A DNA stretch of 64,000 nucleotides from Opitutaceae bacterium. Lineage in GTDB: Bacteria; Verrucomicrobiota; Verrucomicrobiia; Opitutales; Opitutaceae. Within the stretch, counting starts at the first letter, position 1; each line of letters opens with the position of its first letter. This document shows, piece after piece, positions 19,888 through 29,272 of the stretch. Under the pieces are notes generated by a model. It had not been told where the DNA came from, did no database searches, and worked only from the letters and a program-made list of their open reading frames with translations. A program made the position numbers and the translations under genes. Location: contig JAEUHC010000006.1 of the NCBI GenBank assembly GCA_016794785.1, positions 1-64,000 of the forward strand, read 5' to 3'.

Positions 19888-22800
19888 TTAGAACTGTCCG
19901 CTGACGCCGAACTTCAGCGTTTGCGAGGCGATAAGAGACTGGCGCGGACGGGACGGGGTGAAGGTGTAAACGTCCGTGCCTTCCTCCCCGATGTTGGTGA
20001 CGTAGAGAAATGCCGTGGCGTTGGGCCGCACGCGGTAGGTCACGCTCGCGTTCATGCGGGTGATTTTGTTGCGGTAGATGTTGCCGCTGCCAGGCGAAGT
20101 CAGGCTGTAGCCGATTGGGTAGCGACCAGTCTGGTTCACGTCGAACGAAGCGCCGAATTTCTGATAGGAATACTGGAGGCCGAGATTGGCGGCGCGCGGC
20201 ACGAAGCCGGGCACCTGGCCGTTCTTGAGGTCGACGGTGCCAGAGAAACGACCGTAAGTCTGGAGATAGGTGTAGTTGCCGCGCACAGCGAGACCCTTGA
20301 AGGCCCCGGGCAGGAAGGTCAGCCGCTGGCGGAAATCGAACTCAAGCCCGCGAAGGGTGGCATTGCCCAGGTTGTTCGCGCGCACAATTTCGTAGCCGAC
20401 GTAATTGCCCTCAAAACCATTGTCCGGGCCATCAGCGATGATGTCACCCGAGCGGGAGGCGGAGCCGATGTAGTCCTTGATGGTCTTGCGATACGCGCCG
20501 ACGCTGAAGTGATTCGTCGCGCCGTAATATTCCAGCTTCACGTCGTAGTTCTTCGCAAGCTGGGGCTGGAGCTCTGGATTGCCCATCGTGACGGTGCGGG
20601 CTGTGTCGTTGGGCGTCGCACCGGCGATGAGCTGCGCAAGGAAGGGCCGGCCGTAGCTCGTCGAGTAGCTGCCGCGGACCTTGAAATTCGAGGTGACATC
20701 GTAGCTCGCATGCACGCTCGGGAAGTAACGGTTGTAGTCGCCGTCGCGGGTGACCGCGATGGCGTCGCGCGCGGCGCGCTTGAAATGATCCGGCTCGACT
20801 GCGATGGGCGTGCGGGTGGTGCGGAAGGCGAACGTGAACGTGTCGGTGCTGACCCATTCGCCGCGGACACCGCCGAGCACGGTGAGGCGTCCGAGTTTGG
20901 TCTGACCCTGAATGTAGGCGGAATCGACGCCCTCCTCAAGGATGCGGCGGTTGGTGTATTGCGAGGTCGCGGTGAAGTTCACGTCCTGATACCACTGCGC
21001 CGGATTGCCGAGCTGGGTGGCGACGACCGTGGGATCGAAAACCGGCAGGCGGCGGCCGCCGTGCTCACGCTCGAACTCGGTGAGTTCCATCAGCGGCGTG
21101 CCGGTGAGCGTGGTGCCGACCACGCCATACCAGCGCTGGCTGTAGGGCTGGCGGTTGTTGACTCGGCGGTTGATCGTATCGAGGCCCCCCTTGAGAGTAA
21201 TCGGGAACTCGGTGGCGAAGGTGTAGCTCGCGTTGACGGTGGCGGTGACCTCGTTGGTGTCGGTGATGGTGTCGCGTTTGTTGAAAATCACCGAGGTCGT
21301 GGGCACGGGCTGCGTGGTGGTGTTGGCCGCACCCGTCTGGAAAGAGGCGTAGCTCGCGGGATTGTAGACATCGGGGCCGGTCGTCTGCGTGAAGACGGCG
21401 CCGAAGCGCTTCGAGTTGTCGAGGATGAAGCCGATCTGGCCGTCGGGGGTGCGGAGCTGGAGCGTGCCGTTCTCGCGGTTGCGACCGGCGCCGGAATTCC
21501 AGTGCGTGTTGGACCAGCGGTAGGCGTGGTCCACCTTGAGCCGGCCCCAGTTGTGCTCGAAGACGAGCGTCCCTGTGGGGTTCTTGCTCGTGAAGGAGTA
21601 GCGCTGCGGGTTGAGGAACATCGAGGAGTTGCCCGCGGCGCGGATCTCGGTGCGGTTGGCGGTGTAGCCGGGCATGATGGCGCCGGTCGAGTTGGCGACG
21701 TTCGGGTTGAAGACCGTGAGGGCGGTCGTCACGCGAGGCTGCACATCGGTGTAGTTGAAGAAGGGCTCCGAGCCGGCGTTGTAGAGGAAGCGCAGGGAGA
21801 CTTGGGTCGAGCGCGACAGGCGGTAATCCACGCGGCCGTTGAAAGCGGAGATGAAGCGGTTGTTGTAGCCGCTCTTCCGAAGGTAATTGTTGAAGTAGGC
21901 GGCGTCGTTGACCGTGTTCTCATACAGCATGAGATCGGAATCGAACGGACTGAGGACCTCCTGGTAGGAGGCGCTCAATGAGACCGCTAGGTTCTTGTGG
22001 CCACCGCGCACATCGAAGACTTCGGTGTAGGTCCCGCTTACGTCAGGGCGGATGGGGCGCTTGGAGGTGACATCGTTGACGTTGGACCAGGAGGGGAAGT
22101 AGCGGGCGCTGACCGAATATGAGATGCGGCGACGCTCGGCCATCGCGAGGGGCGAACGGGTCTTGAGGTTGAGCTGGCCGCCGAGGGAGTCGGCGCGCTT
22201 GTCGGGCGTCTGGCCGGCGATGATTTCGATCTGCTCATACATGGAGCCGGAGAACGAGTGCAGCGTCGCCGTGCGGCCGTCGCCGCCGACACCAGTGGAG
22301 GACATGCCATCGACATTGAGTCGGGTGTAATTGAACGGCTGGCCGCGGATGGAGACGTTCATGATGAGGTCGTCCTCATCGGTCTGCCAGCCGGTGATGC
22401 CGGGGAGGCGGGAGACGAGTTCGCCGACGTTCTGCGTCGGGAGAACGCCCCACTCGTCAAGTGCGGTCACGTTCTTGAGATTGATCGCGTTGCGCTGCTC
22501 TGTGATTGCGAGAGCCTGGCCCTCCTTGATGGTGGCGACGGTGAAGGCCTCCATCATGATCGCGTTGGCGGCCTTGAGCTCGAGATCGGTGCGCTGGGTC
22601 TCTCCGGCACGCACGGTCACGCTGCGCCGCTGGTCCTCGAACCCCGTGTAACTGATGACGAGTTCGACGGTGCCGGCGGGGACGTTGGTGATGAGGAACG
22701 AGCCGGCGTTGTCGGTGAACTCGGAGCGGTTGAGCGCCGGGATCGAGACGATCGCGCCTTGCAAGGCGTTGCGCGTGCTGGCGCTGGTGACGGAGCCGGA

Positions 22801-22923
22801 GACGGCGCCGGTGCCTTGGGCAAAGGCAAGCGCGCCAGTCACGAGGCCGAGAACAAGGCTGGTTGCGACGCGCAACAGCCGGTGAAGCGAGGCGGAGCCT
22901 CGGAGGGATCGGGTGCAGTTCAT
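19888..22923 (-). CDS. TonB-dependent receptor with N-terminal carboxypeptidase-like domain
   Basis: 1011 aa from ATG 22923 (MNCTRSLRGSASLHRL); the frame stays open 96 nt further upstream, but the signal peptide (LRVATSLVLGLVTGALAFAQ) fixes this start. Residues ~35-115 form a CarboxypepD_reg-like domain (GAVSGSVTSASTRNALQGAI ... ELVISYTGFEDQRRSV). Then come a plug (GVLPTQNVGELVSRLPGITG, SIRGQPFNYTRLNVDGM) and a large barrel ending in LKFGVSGQF. This architecture is common in receptors for oligosaccharides and other large ligands (CirA/SusC-like without a visible SusD partner). Followed by a strong terminator. Confidence 0.93.
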   Translation of the reverse strand: MNCTRSLRGSASLHRLLRVATSLVLGLVTGALAFAQGTGAVSGSVTSASTRNALQGAIVSIPALNRSEFTDNAGSFLITNVPAGTVELVISYTGFEDQRRSVTVRAGETQRTDLELKAANAIMMEAFTVATIKEGQALAITEQRNAINLKNVTALDEWGVLPTQNVGELVSRLPGITGWQTDEDDLIMNVSIRGQPFNYTRLNVDGMSSTGVGGDGRTATLHSFSGSMYEQIEIIAGQTPDKRADSLGGQLNLKTRSPLAMAERRRISYSVSARYFPSWSNVNDVTSKRPIRPDVSGTYTEVFDVRGGHKNLAVSLSASYQEVLSPFDSDLMLYENTVNDAAYFNNYLRKSGYNNRFISAFNGRVDYRLSRSTQVSLRFLYNAGSEPFFNYTDVQPRVTTALTVFNPNVANSTGAIMPGYTANRTEIRAAGNSSMFLNPQRYSFTSKNPTGTLVFEHNWGRLKVDHAYRWSNTHWNSGAGRNRENGTLQLRTPDGQIGFILDNSKRFGAVFTQTTGPDVYNPASYASFQTGAANTTTQPVPTTSVIFNKRDTITDTNEVTATVNASYTFATEFPITLKGGLDTINRRVNNRQPYSQRWYGVVGTTLTGTPLMELTEFEREHGGRRLPVFDPTVVATQLGNPAQWYQDVNFTATSQYTNRRILEEGVDSAYIQGQTKLGRLTVLGGVRGEWVSTDTFTFAFRTTRTPIAVEPDHFKRAARDAIAVTRDGDYNRYFPSVHASYDVTSNFKVRGSYSTSYGRPFLAQLIAGATPNDTARTVTMGNPELQPQLAKNYDVKLEYYGATNHFSVGAYRKTIKDYIGSASRSGDIIADGPDNGFEGNYVGYEIVRANNLGNATLRGLEFDFRQRLTFLPGAFKGLAVRGNYTYLQTYGRFSGTVDLKNGQVPGFVPRAANLGLQYSYQKFGASFDVNQTGRYPIGYSLTSPGSGNIYRNKITRMNASVTYRVRPNATAFLYVTNIGEEGTDVYTFTPSRPRQSLIASQTLKFGVSGQF

Positions 22924-23046
22924 GGTTTGGTCTGGGTTTGCATCCGGCGGGGGTCGCCGGTGTAGGGCCACGGTAGTTGGTGGTGGACGAAAAAAGCGCG
23001 TCCAGTCCGCCAAGTCCACGCCGAACTAGCCGGGCCAAGTGGCCCC

Positions 23047-24042
23047 CTACGGCTCCACACGCACGACCAGCCCCACGCGCGCCAGATTCAGCAGCGTGAC
23101 CGCGTCCCAATTGGCGAGGCGGAAACAGCCGTGCGACTCCGTGCGCCCCACCTTCTCCGGATCCGGCGTGCCATGGATGCCGTAACCCGGGAGGTTGAGA
23201 CCGATCCAGGCGCGGCCGACGGGATTATTCGGGCCCGGGGGAATGATCAGCCGGCGGCCGAGTTCGCGCCCCTCCTCGGACTCGGGGAACACCTCGGGAT
23301 CGAACGTATAGTTGGGCTCGCGCACGATCACGATGACCTGCAGCTCGCCGCTCGGGCGCTTCTCGACTTTGCGCGCGATGCTCACCGGACAATGCAGCAG
23401 CACGCGGCCCTCCGCATCGATCGCCTCAAGCTCGCGCGCCTCCAGCCGGATCGTGATCTGCGCCGCGCGGCCCGCGATCGCGACGGGGCCGACGGCAGGC
23501 ACGGAGACGGTCGCGCCGGGTTCGAGCGCGTCCCAATCGGTGCCGGGATTGAGGCGACGGAGGAAGTTCACGCCCGCGCGGTGCTGCTCCGCGATGCGCT
23601 CGAGCAGCGAGGCGTGCGCAAGATCGGGCTCCAGTGATTTCTCCAGCCACGTGGCCGGCAGAGGGCGTAGGCCGGAGAAATCCTCGGGCATGAGGGTGCG
23701 CACCTTCAGCGCCGCCGCCGTGAGCCACAGGTATTCGCGCGTGGCCGCGTCGAGCGCACCGGACTCCCCCAGCCCTCGGGCCCGCTGAAAGGCCCGCAGC
23801 GCCGCGGCGGTCTGCCCGCCGGCCACGCCGTCGATTGCGCCGCAGGAGAAACCCCGCCGGTGCAGCTCCACCTGCGCCTCGAGCACGGTCGAGACCGGCC
23901 GCGGCTCCCATGCCGCGGGCTCCTGCGCCGCCCCCGCCACGGCGCAGAGCAGCGCGACGACACTTTGCCTCGTTGGAAACACGGATCGAGCCGTAGCGGT
24001 TTCCGCGGCGCTTGGGAAGCCCGCGCGCGCCGGCCCAAACAT
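23047..24042 (-). CDS. L,D-transpeptidase with peptidoglycan-binding domain
   Basis: 331 aa. After a hydrophobic segment (SVVALLCAVAGAAQ) residues ~50-110 are a PG_binding_1 domain (AQVELHRRGFSCGAIDGVAG, QTAAALRAFQRARGL). The C-terminal YkuD domain carries YGIHGTPDPEKVGRTESHGC with the catalytic Cys, then FRLANWDAV. It would make 3-3 cross-links or attach proteins to peptidoglycan in the periplasm. ATG 24042 has a GAGG 7 nt upstream and is preferred; GTG 23982 would give a more usual signal peptide. It diverges from the PL6 lyase. Confidence 0.88.
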   Translation of the reverse strand: MFGPARAGFPSAAETATARSVFPTRQSVVALLCAVAGAAQEPAAWEPRPVSTVLEAQVELHRRGFSCGAIDGVAGGQTAAALRAFQRARGLGESGALDAATREYLWLTAAALKVRTLMPEDFSGLRPLPATWLEKSLEPDLAHASLLERIAEQHRAGVNFLRRLNPGTDWDALEPGATVSVPAVGPVAIAGRAAQITIRLEARELEAIDAEGRVLLHCPVSIARKVEKRPSGELQVIVIVREPNYTFDPEVFPESEEGRELGRRLIIPPGPNNPVGRAWIGLNLPGYGIHGTPDPEKVGRTESHGCFRLANWDAVTLLNLARVGLVVRVEP

Positions 24043-24093
24043 GCCTCGACCTCGCGCGCGGTGCGCCCCACGCTGCGCCGTTTTCTTCCACCC

Positions 24094-25491
24094 GTGATCA
24101 CCTTAGCGATTCTGCGCCGCCTGCGCGCGTTTGTTCTCTTCCCGTTGGCTGTCGCCGCGGCGGCGGCCGCCAACCAGACCGTCGATTCCCTCGCGGCGCT
24201 CCAGGCCGCGATCAACACCGCCGTGCCCGGCGACACCATCACGGTGAAGAACGGCGCCTACACCACCGGGGCCTACATCGCCGTGCGCCGCGCCGGCACC
24301 GTGGAGAACCCCATCATCATCACGGCCGAGACAGTCGGTGGCGTGGAGATCAACGGCACGCATGGCTTCAATGTCAGCGGCGCCGCCGCGCACATCGTGA
24401 TCGCGGGCTTCCGCTTCGTGCACTCGAGCGGCCGCTGCACCATCGCCGCCGGCACGAGCAACGTCCGCTTCACCCGCAATGTCTTCCAGTGCGCCGGCGA
24501 CGGCGTATATCTCAGCGTCTCGGGCGACGACGCCCAGATTGATCACAACGAGTTCGCCGACAAGCGCACCACCGGGCCCATGCTCGCGCTCGCCGGAACC
24601 GGCACCCAAGTCGCGCGCCGCGCGTGGATTCATCGGAACCACTTCCGCGACTTCGCCCCCACGCAGGGCGCCAGCACCACCGAGGCCCTGCGCTTCGGGC
24701 TGAGCAACCTCGCCCGCTCCATCGGCGCCGGCATCGTGGAGCACAATCTCTTCGAGCGCTGCAATGGCGGGACCGAGTTCATCGCGAACAAATCCTCGGG
24801 GAACATCTACCGCTACAACACCATGCTCGACAGCCCGGCCGCGCACTTCGGCCTGCGCCACGGCAACGACTGCCTCGTCTATGGCAACACGATGATCCGC
24901 ACCGAGGGCCTCTGGATCTTCGGCGACCGGCATCGCATTCACAGCAATCGCTTCGAGAAAAACTTCATCGGCGTGAACCTCGGCAACGGCTCCGGTGATC
25001 AGCCCGACGGGGGCTCGACCTCCGGGCAGGATCGGCCCGACGACTGCGTGATCGTGTTCAACACGTTCATCGAAAACCGCACCCACTACCAGATGAGCCG
25101 CCGCATGCCCCCCGCCCTCGGCGCGAACAACACCGTCTTCGCCAACAACCTGATCGTGGGCGGCGGCACGGCGTCTCGTATCGACGGTCCCAACACCGGC
25201 GCCGTGTGGGCCGGAAACGTGATCTGGCAGACAGGCGGCGCCGGCAGCCTGCCGACCGGCAGCTACATCTCCGCCGATCCGCTCCTTGAAGCGGACGCCG
25301 CGGGCCTGCTGCGCCCGCAGGCCGGCAGCCCCGTGATCGACGCCGCCAAGGGCGACTATCCGACGATCACCGTGGATTTTGAAGGCCAGACGCGCGAAGG
25401 CGCGAAGGACATCGGGGCCGACGAGGTCAGCACCGCTCCCGTGGCCGCGCGCTTGCTCAAGCCGGCCGACGTGGGTCCGCTGGCCAAGTAA
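24094..25491 (+). CDS. Secreted PL6-family polysaccharide lyase (chondroitinase B / alginate lyase-like)
   Basis: 465 aa from GTG 24094, chosen because it leads straight into a signal peptide (LRAFVLFPLAVAAAAAA). A right-handed parallel beta-helix follows, with motifs of PL6: HNEFADKRTTGPML, STTEALRFGLSNLARS, FIANKSSGNIYRYNTM (catalytic Lys in NKSSGN), FGLRHGNDCLVYGNTM (catalytic Arg in RHGN) and GLWIFGDRHRIHSN. PL6 enzymes cleave alginate or dermatan/chondroitin sulfate by beta-elimination. Neighbouring sulfatase and TonB receptor genes would fit glycan use, but they are not in one operon. Confidence 0.88.
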   Translation: MITLAILRRLRAFVLFPLAVAAAAAANQTVDSLAALQAAINTAVPGDTITVKNGAYTTGAYIAVRRAGTVENPIIITAETVGGVEINGTHGFNVSGAAAHIVIAGFRFVHSSGRCTIAAGTSNVRFTRNVFQCAGDGVYLSVSGDDAQIDHNEFADKRTTGPMLALAGTGTQVARRAWIHRNHFRDFAPTQGASTTEALRFGLSNLARSIGAGIVEHNLFERCNGGTEFIANKSSGNIYRYNTMLDSPAAHFGLRHGNDCLVYGNTMIRTEGLWIFGDRHRIHSNRFEKNFIGVNLGNGSGDQPDGGSTSGQDRPDDCVIVFNTFIENRTHYQMSRRMPPALGANNTVFANNLIVGGGTASRIDGPNTGAVWAGNVIWQTGGAGSLPTGSYISADPLLEADAAGLLRPQAGSPVIDAAKGDYPTITVDFEGQTREGAKDIGADEVSTAPVAARLLKPADVGPLAK

Positions 25492-25500
25492 TCCGCCCGG

Positions 25501-26163
25501 CTAACGCGGCCGGCGGGTGTTCAGCTGCGCGATCAAATCGGGCAGCGCGGTGCGCAACGGCGAATCGGCGAGGAAGGCGGCGGCGACCTCGGCCCGGCCC
25601 CGGGCACGCAGGTGCGCGTAGACATGGAGCTCGAACTGCACGCGCAACGCGTCGTGCGCGGCGTCGAGCCCGAGCGTGCGCAACAGGAATAAGAGCGCCT
25701 CCGCTGTGGAGAACCGGCCGGCGTCGGCCTGCGCCCGGAGCCAGTAACGGCTCTCGCCGGCCATCGGCAGCGCGACAAGCCGGCCCTCCGGTGCGAGCAC
25801 GCGCGCCATCGCCGTGGACTCGGTCCACGCGCCGTCCAGGAGCACCGCCTGCACGCCAGAGGGATCGGCGCCGGGCGGCGGCGGCAAGCCACGGGGATGG
25901 AGAATCCAGAGTTCGCGCCCAGGCAGGCGCCAGGCGTCGGGCGGCGTGGTGGTGACGTTGCGCCACGGGTGCAGCCGTGTGCCGGGCAGCACGCGCGCGA
26001 TCAGGTTGCCCGTGCTGCTGGGCCGGTGCCGCTCGCGATCGTGGATGACGATATCGACCTGCAGCGGTGTCGTGATGGCGGCCGCACCGGCGCACACGCA
26101 CCAGCGCGGGGGCAGCAGGCAGCGGCTGCAGCGCGGTTCGATGCGGAGGGCGAGGCGGCGCAC
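25501..26163 (-). CDS. DTW-domain protein, probable tRNA-uridine aminocarboxypropyltransferase
   Basis: 220 aa. The Cys cluster CSRCLLPPRWCVC near the N-terminus, SSTGNLIARVLPGT, and LLDGAWTESTAMARVL (a D-x-x-W variant of the DTW motif) mark the DTW family (TapT/TuaA; DTWD1/2 in animals), which puts the acp group of SAM on uridine in tRNA variable or D loops. The family's D-T-W reads G-A-W here. It is convergent with the lyase, with 9 bp between stop codons. Confidence 0.85.
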   Translation of the reverse strand: MRRLALRIEPRCSRCLLPPRWCVCAGAAAITTPLQVDIVIHDRERHRPSSTGNLIARVLPGTRLHPWRNVTTTPPDAWRLPGRELWILHPRGLPPPPGADPSGVQAVLLDGAWTESTAMARVLAPEGRLVALPMAGESRYWLRAQADAGRFSTAEALLFLLRTLGLDAAHDALRVQFELHVYAHLRARGRAEVAAAFLADSPLRTALPDLIAQLNTRRPR

Positions 26164-26176
26164 GCGGGCGGCCCGC

Positions 26177-26947
26177 TTATTTCAGCGCCGAGAAATCGAC
26201 GGCCTTGAGGAAGACCGACTCCACCTTGGCGGTGAGCTTGCCGTTTTTCTCCGAAGCATCGCGGGCTTTGAGCCACTCCGGATCTTCGCGGAAGCCCTTC
26301 CACGAGGCGGTCGCGGCCTCGCGATTCGCATGGGCGAGAAAATAGACGAGCGTGTTGGCGGCGCCCTTGTCGCTGTCGGCGGGATGGAAATACGCGAGAT
26401 TGGTCATGCCGTGCTTGGCAAAAAGCGCGAGGGTGTGGTTCCGAAACCGGGCATCGAGATCGGCCAGCTTGCCGTCGGCGGCGACGTAGGTGCGCAGCTC
26501 GAACGCGCGGGGTGCACCGCGGCCGTTGCCGGCGGTCATGAGCTTCGAGTAATCGGTCGTCTTGAGAAAAAGGCTTTCGACCTTTGCGACGATCTTGCCG
26601 TCGGCCTCGCTTTTCTTGCGCACGTCCTGCCACTGCGGATCCGCGCCAAAGGCCTTCCATGATGCGGCGGCGGCCTCACGGCTCTTGTGCTCGAGGAGAT
26701 AGATCAGCTTGGCGCCCGCGCCGTCCTTCTCGTCGGTGGGCGTCCAGTAGCCGACGTTCACCATGCCGTGGCGCTCGAAGAGCTTGACCGTGTGGTCGCG
26801 GAAGCGTGCGAGCATCGCGGGCATGCGGCCGGGCAGCACATGATAGGTGCGAAGTTCGTAGGCAGGGCCGGCATCGGCGGCCGCGGAGGCGAAGGGCACC
26901 GCGCCGAGGGCGGCGAGCGCGAGAGGGAGGCAGAGGAGTTTTTTCAT
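26177..26947 (-). CDS. Secreted double NIPSNAP-domain protein
   Basis: 256 aa from ATG 26947 (MKKLLCLPLALAALGAVPFA, a clear signal peptide). Two tandem NIPSNAP repeats follow: first YELRTYHVLPGRMPAMLARF...HGMVNVGYW, second FELRTYVAADGKLADLDARF...HGMTNLAYF, each ending in a VESLFLKTTDYS / VESVFLKAVDFS motif. NIPSNAP domains adopt the dimeric alpha-beta barrel fold; in bacteria the role of these exported forms is unknown. It starts 45 bp after the channel gene and ends 13 bp before the DTW gene, so a three-gene minus-strand operon is possible. Confidence 0.88.
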   Translation of the reverse strand: MKKLLCLPLALAALGAVPFASAAADAGPAYELRTYHVLPGRMPAMLARFRDHTVKLFERHGMVNVGYWTPTDEKDGAGAKLIYLLEHKSREAAAASWKAFGADPQWQDVRKKSEADGKIVAKVESLFLKTTDYSKLMTAGNGRGAPRAFELRTYVAADGKLADLDARFRNHTLALFAKHGMTNLAYFHPADSDKGAANTLVYFLAHANREAATASWKGFREDPEWLKARDASEKNGKLTAKVESVFLKAVDFSALK

Positions 26948-26991
26948 GGGGAATGGGAGCACGCGGCACCGTTGCTCCATGCGGCTGGGAG

Positions 26992-27738
26992 TCAATGCGC
27001 CGGCGGGCCGCCATCACGCTGGCCGAGCCGGGCGACCTCGGCGCGCAGGGCCTTTACCTCGGCCAGGATTTCGTCCTCGCGGTCGTCCTGCCCGAGGAAG
27101 TTGGCCGCGATGATGCCGCTCAACGCCCCGAACATGCCGACACCGGAGAACATCAGCGCCATCGCGATCATGCGGCCCGCCGTCGTGACGGGGTAGCGAT
27201 CGCCGTAGCCGACGGTGGTCATGGTCGAGACACTCCACCAGACGGCATCGCCGGCGGTCTTGATGTTCGAGTCCTTGGACTGCTCGACCGCGAGCACGCC
27301 TACGGACGCGAATGTCACAAGCAGAAAGACGACGAGCACCACAGTGATGGTGCCACCCCGGCGGCGCGTGATGTCCATCAACGCCACAAAGCGATGCACC
27401 GTCTGGATGCCACGCAGCAGGCGAATCACGCGCAAGACCCGCACAAAGCGGCCGAGCCGGAGCACTTCGACGTTTGGCACGCTGGCCAGCAGGTCGACCC
27501 AGCCCCATTTCATGAAAGCGGCTTTGGACTTTGCGCGGCGGAATCGCACGACAAAGTCGCCGAAGAAGGCGGCGCACGCCGCGTTGTCCGCCCAGCGCAG
27601 AAGCCGGGAAATCTCCGCCGGCAGGCGGAAAAAGGAATCCGCCGCGATCGCGCCCAGAGCCACGATCGAGAGGACGAGCAGCGAGAATTGAAACGGACCG
27701 AGTTCCTCGGCCGGCCCGGAATTCGCGGACGACGTCAT
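26992..27738 (-). CDS. Voltage-gated-type potassium channel (6TM)
   Basis: 248 aa. There is an S1 segment (SLLVLSIVALGAIAADSF), an S2-S3 region, an arginine-rich S4 sensor (RLGRFVRVLRVIRLLRG), S5 (TITVVLVVFLLVTFASVGVLA), the selectivity filter TTVGYGD preceded by WWSVSTM, S6 (MIAMALMFSGVGMFGALSGII), and a short C-terminal coiled coil (EDEILAEVKALRAEVARLG) likely to tetramerise the pore. It belongs to the Kv-like KvAP/Kch branch of the inner membrane. No RCK domain. Confidence 0.93.
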   Translation of the reverse strand: MTSSANSGPAEELGPFQFSLLVLSIVALGAIAADSFFRLPAEISRLLRWADNAACAAFFGDFVVRFRRAKSKAAFMKWGWVDLLASVPNVEVLRLGRFVRVLRVIRLLRGIQTVHRFVALMDITRRRGGTITVVLVVFLLVTFASVGVLAVEQSKDSNIKTAGDAVWWSVSTMTTVGYGDRYPVTTAGRMIAMALMFSGVGMFGALSGIIAANFLGQDDREDEILAEVKALRAEVARLGQRDGGPPAH

Positions 27739-27769
27739 GGCGAAAAAGCGGACGATTCTTTAAACGCGG

Positions 27770-28249
27770 CTAGGGCCGCGCCTGCCGGATAAACTCGACG
27801 TCGAACGTCTGCTGCATCGAAGGCTGGGTGTATTGGCCGGCGAGTCGGTCGTTCGCCGCGTCGTAGGTGAGCACATAGGTCGAGCCGGGATAGCCCACGT
27901 CGTTGAGCTCGACCGCGACTTGCAGACCGGGCCCGCCTTGCATCCACACCGCACGGGAGACGTTGATCGATTTCGGATTGAAGTAGCCGGCTTGGAGCAC
28001 GCCGCTGGCATCGCCGCCGCGCAGCTCCAGCACGTAGCCGCCGTCGGCGCGGAGCCATTTGCCGAGGACTTTTTTCACATTCTCCGGCAAAGCGGCGACG
28101 GCGGGCGCCGCGGGGGTCGGAACGCTCGCGACCACAGACGGCTTGGCGGCGGATGCCGGCAGGGGTTCGTTTTTGGTGCAGGCCGCAAGCGCGGCGAGCG
28201 AAAGGACCGCGGTGACGCACGCGACACGCGCAGGAGCAATGGACATCAT
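27770..28249 (-). CDS. Putative lipoprotein (159 aa)
   Basis: From ATG 28249 (MMSIAPARVACVTAVLSLAA) a lipoprotein signal with lipobox LAAC, a proline/alanine-rich linker, then a beta-rich domain (LGKWLRADGGYVLELRG, VAVELNDVGYPGSTYVLTYD, QTFDVEFIRQ) resembling small domains that score residual substrate or product in secreted proteins. No family recognised. It lies 31 bp upstream of the potassium channel on the same strand. Confidence 0.75.
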   Translation of the reverse strand: MMSIAPARVACVTAVLSLAALAACTKNEPLPASAAKPSVVASVPTPAAPAVAALPENVKKVLGKWLRADGGYVLELRGGDASGVLQAGYFNPKSINVSRAVWMQGGPGLQVAVELNDVGYPGSTYVLTYDAANDRLAGQYTQPSMQQTFDVEFIRQARP

Positions 28250-28292
28250 GCGACCAGAGTGGTCGCGGCGGGCTGCACGTGGCAAGCCGCGC

Positions 28293-29048
28293 TTACGAAC
28301 GCCGCTCCGCGGCCACCGTCGCCGTCGCCGGGACAGGAGCGCCGACGGACGCCTCCGCCGCGCGCTTGGCCCGGCGCGTATCGATGATCTGGGTGACCAA
28401 CGCGGGCACCGTCATCAGCATGATCCAAAGATCGAGGCCCAAGGAACGCCGCTCGCCATACTCGATGTCGAGGCGGACCATCTCATTGAACGTCGTCCGG
28501 TTCTTGCCCGAAACCTGCCAGAGGCCGGTAAGGCCTGGCACCGACTCGAAGCGACGGCGCTGTTCCGCCGTGTAGAGTTCAAACTCGTAGGGGATGCATG
28601 GGCGCGGCCCGACGAGGCTCATCTCACCACGCAGGACATTGATGATCTGCGGGAGCTCATCGAGGCCGGACGCACGCAGCAGCCAGCCGCCCGGGACCAA
28701 ACGGCGGTCACCACGGCCGTCGAGCTTCTGCATCGGGACGCCCGAGCGAATCAGTTCCTTGAAGTGCGCCGAATGGGTCTTCACATCCGACGACAGGTGC
28801 ATCGTGCGAAACTTGAAGATCATGAAGCGGCGGCCGCGGTAGCCGATCCGTTCCTGACGAAAGAAGATGGGGCCTGGAGAAAAGAGCATCGACATGACCC
28901 CGACGACCAACGCTCCCAGCGCAAAAAAAGGCAGCACCGCGAGACAGCAGATAATGTCGATGGCGCGCTTCCAGGCGGGCAGTTTGCGCAAGGCCGCCGG
29001 ACGACGGATAACCATCGGGGGGCGGGAAGCGGAAAGATGCATGCTCAT
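28293..29048 (-). CDS. Exopolysaccharide-type sugar transferase (monotopic phosphoglycosyl transferase)
   Basis: 251 aa. One re-entrant or membrane helix (AIDIICCLAVLPFFALGALV) is followed by the PGT core: GPIFFRQERIGYRGR, MIFKFRTM, LLRASGLDELPQIINVLRGE with the catalytic Asp-Glu dyad, SLVGPRP, and GLTGLWQVSGK. It transfers a phospho-sugar from a UDP-sugar to undecaprenyl phosphate, the first step of O-antigen or exopolysaccharide repeat assembly. No other glycosyltransferases are adjacent, so the initiating enzyme is orphaned here. 29049-29272 upstream has no gene. Confidence 0.93.
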   Translation of the reverse strand: MSMHLSASRPPMVIRRPAALRKLPAWKRAIDIICCLAVLPFFALGALVVGVMSMLFSPGPIFFRQERIGYRGRRFMIFKFRTMHLSSDVKTHSAHFKELIRSGVPMQKLDGRGDRRLVPGGWLLRASGLDELPQIINVLRGEMSLVGPRPCIPYEFELYTAEQRRRFESVPGLTGLWQVSGKNRTTFNEMVRLDIEYGERRSLGLDLWIMLMTVPALVTQIIDTRRAKRAAEASVGAPVPATATVAAERRS

Positions 29049-29272
29049 CAGGACAAATTGGACAGGCTGAAAATACCGTAAATACCCTGCGCTGAATATG
29101 GGCCGCCTGCCCCCACAACACTAGCCGCACGGCCCATGCCGAACGCTCCAGCAGGCGGCCTCCACAGGGCCAAACCGCAGCTGAATCGGTCAAGCGCCAA
29201 CCTGCCTTGAAACCCTCCCGGCACCGAATCGTAACCGTGGCGTCACGAACACAACCACGGCTTCACGCCGCA

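Noticed and set aside
17810..19891. A 693-codon plus-strand open frame
   Set aside because: Shadow of the TonB receptor on the minus strand.
22924..23046. Cobalamin or TPP riboswitch ahead of the large TonB receptor
   Set aside because: No B12-box or thi-box wording and the leader is only ~120 bp with the next gene close by.
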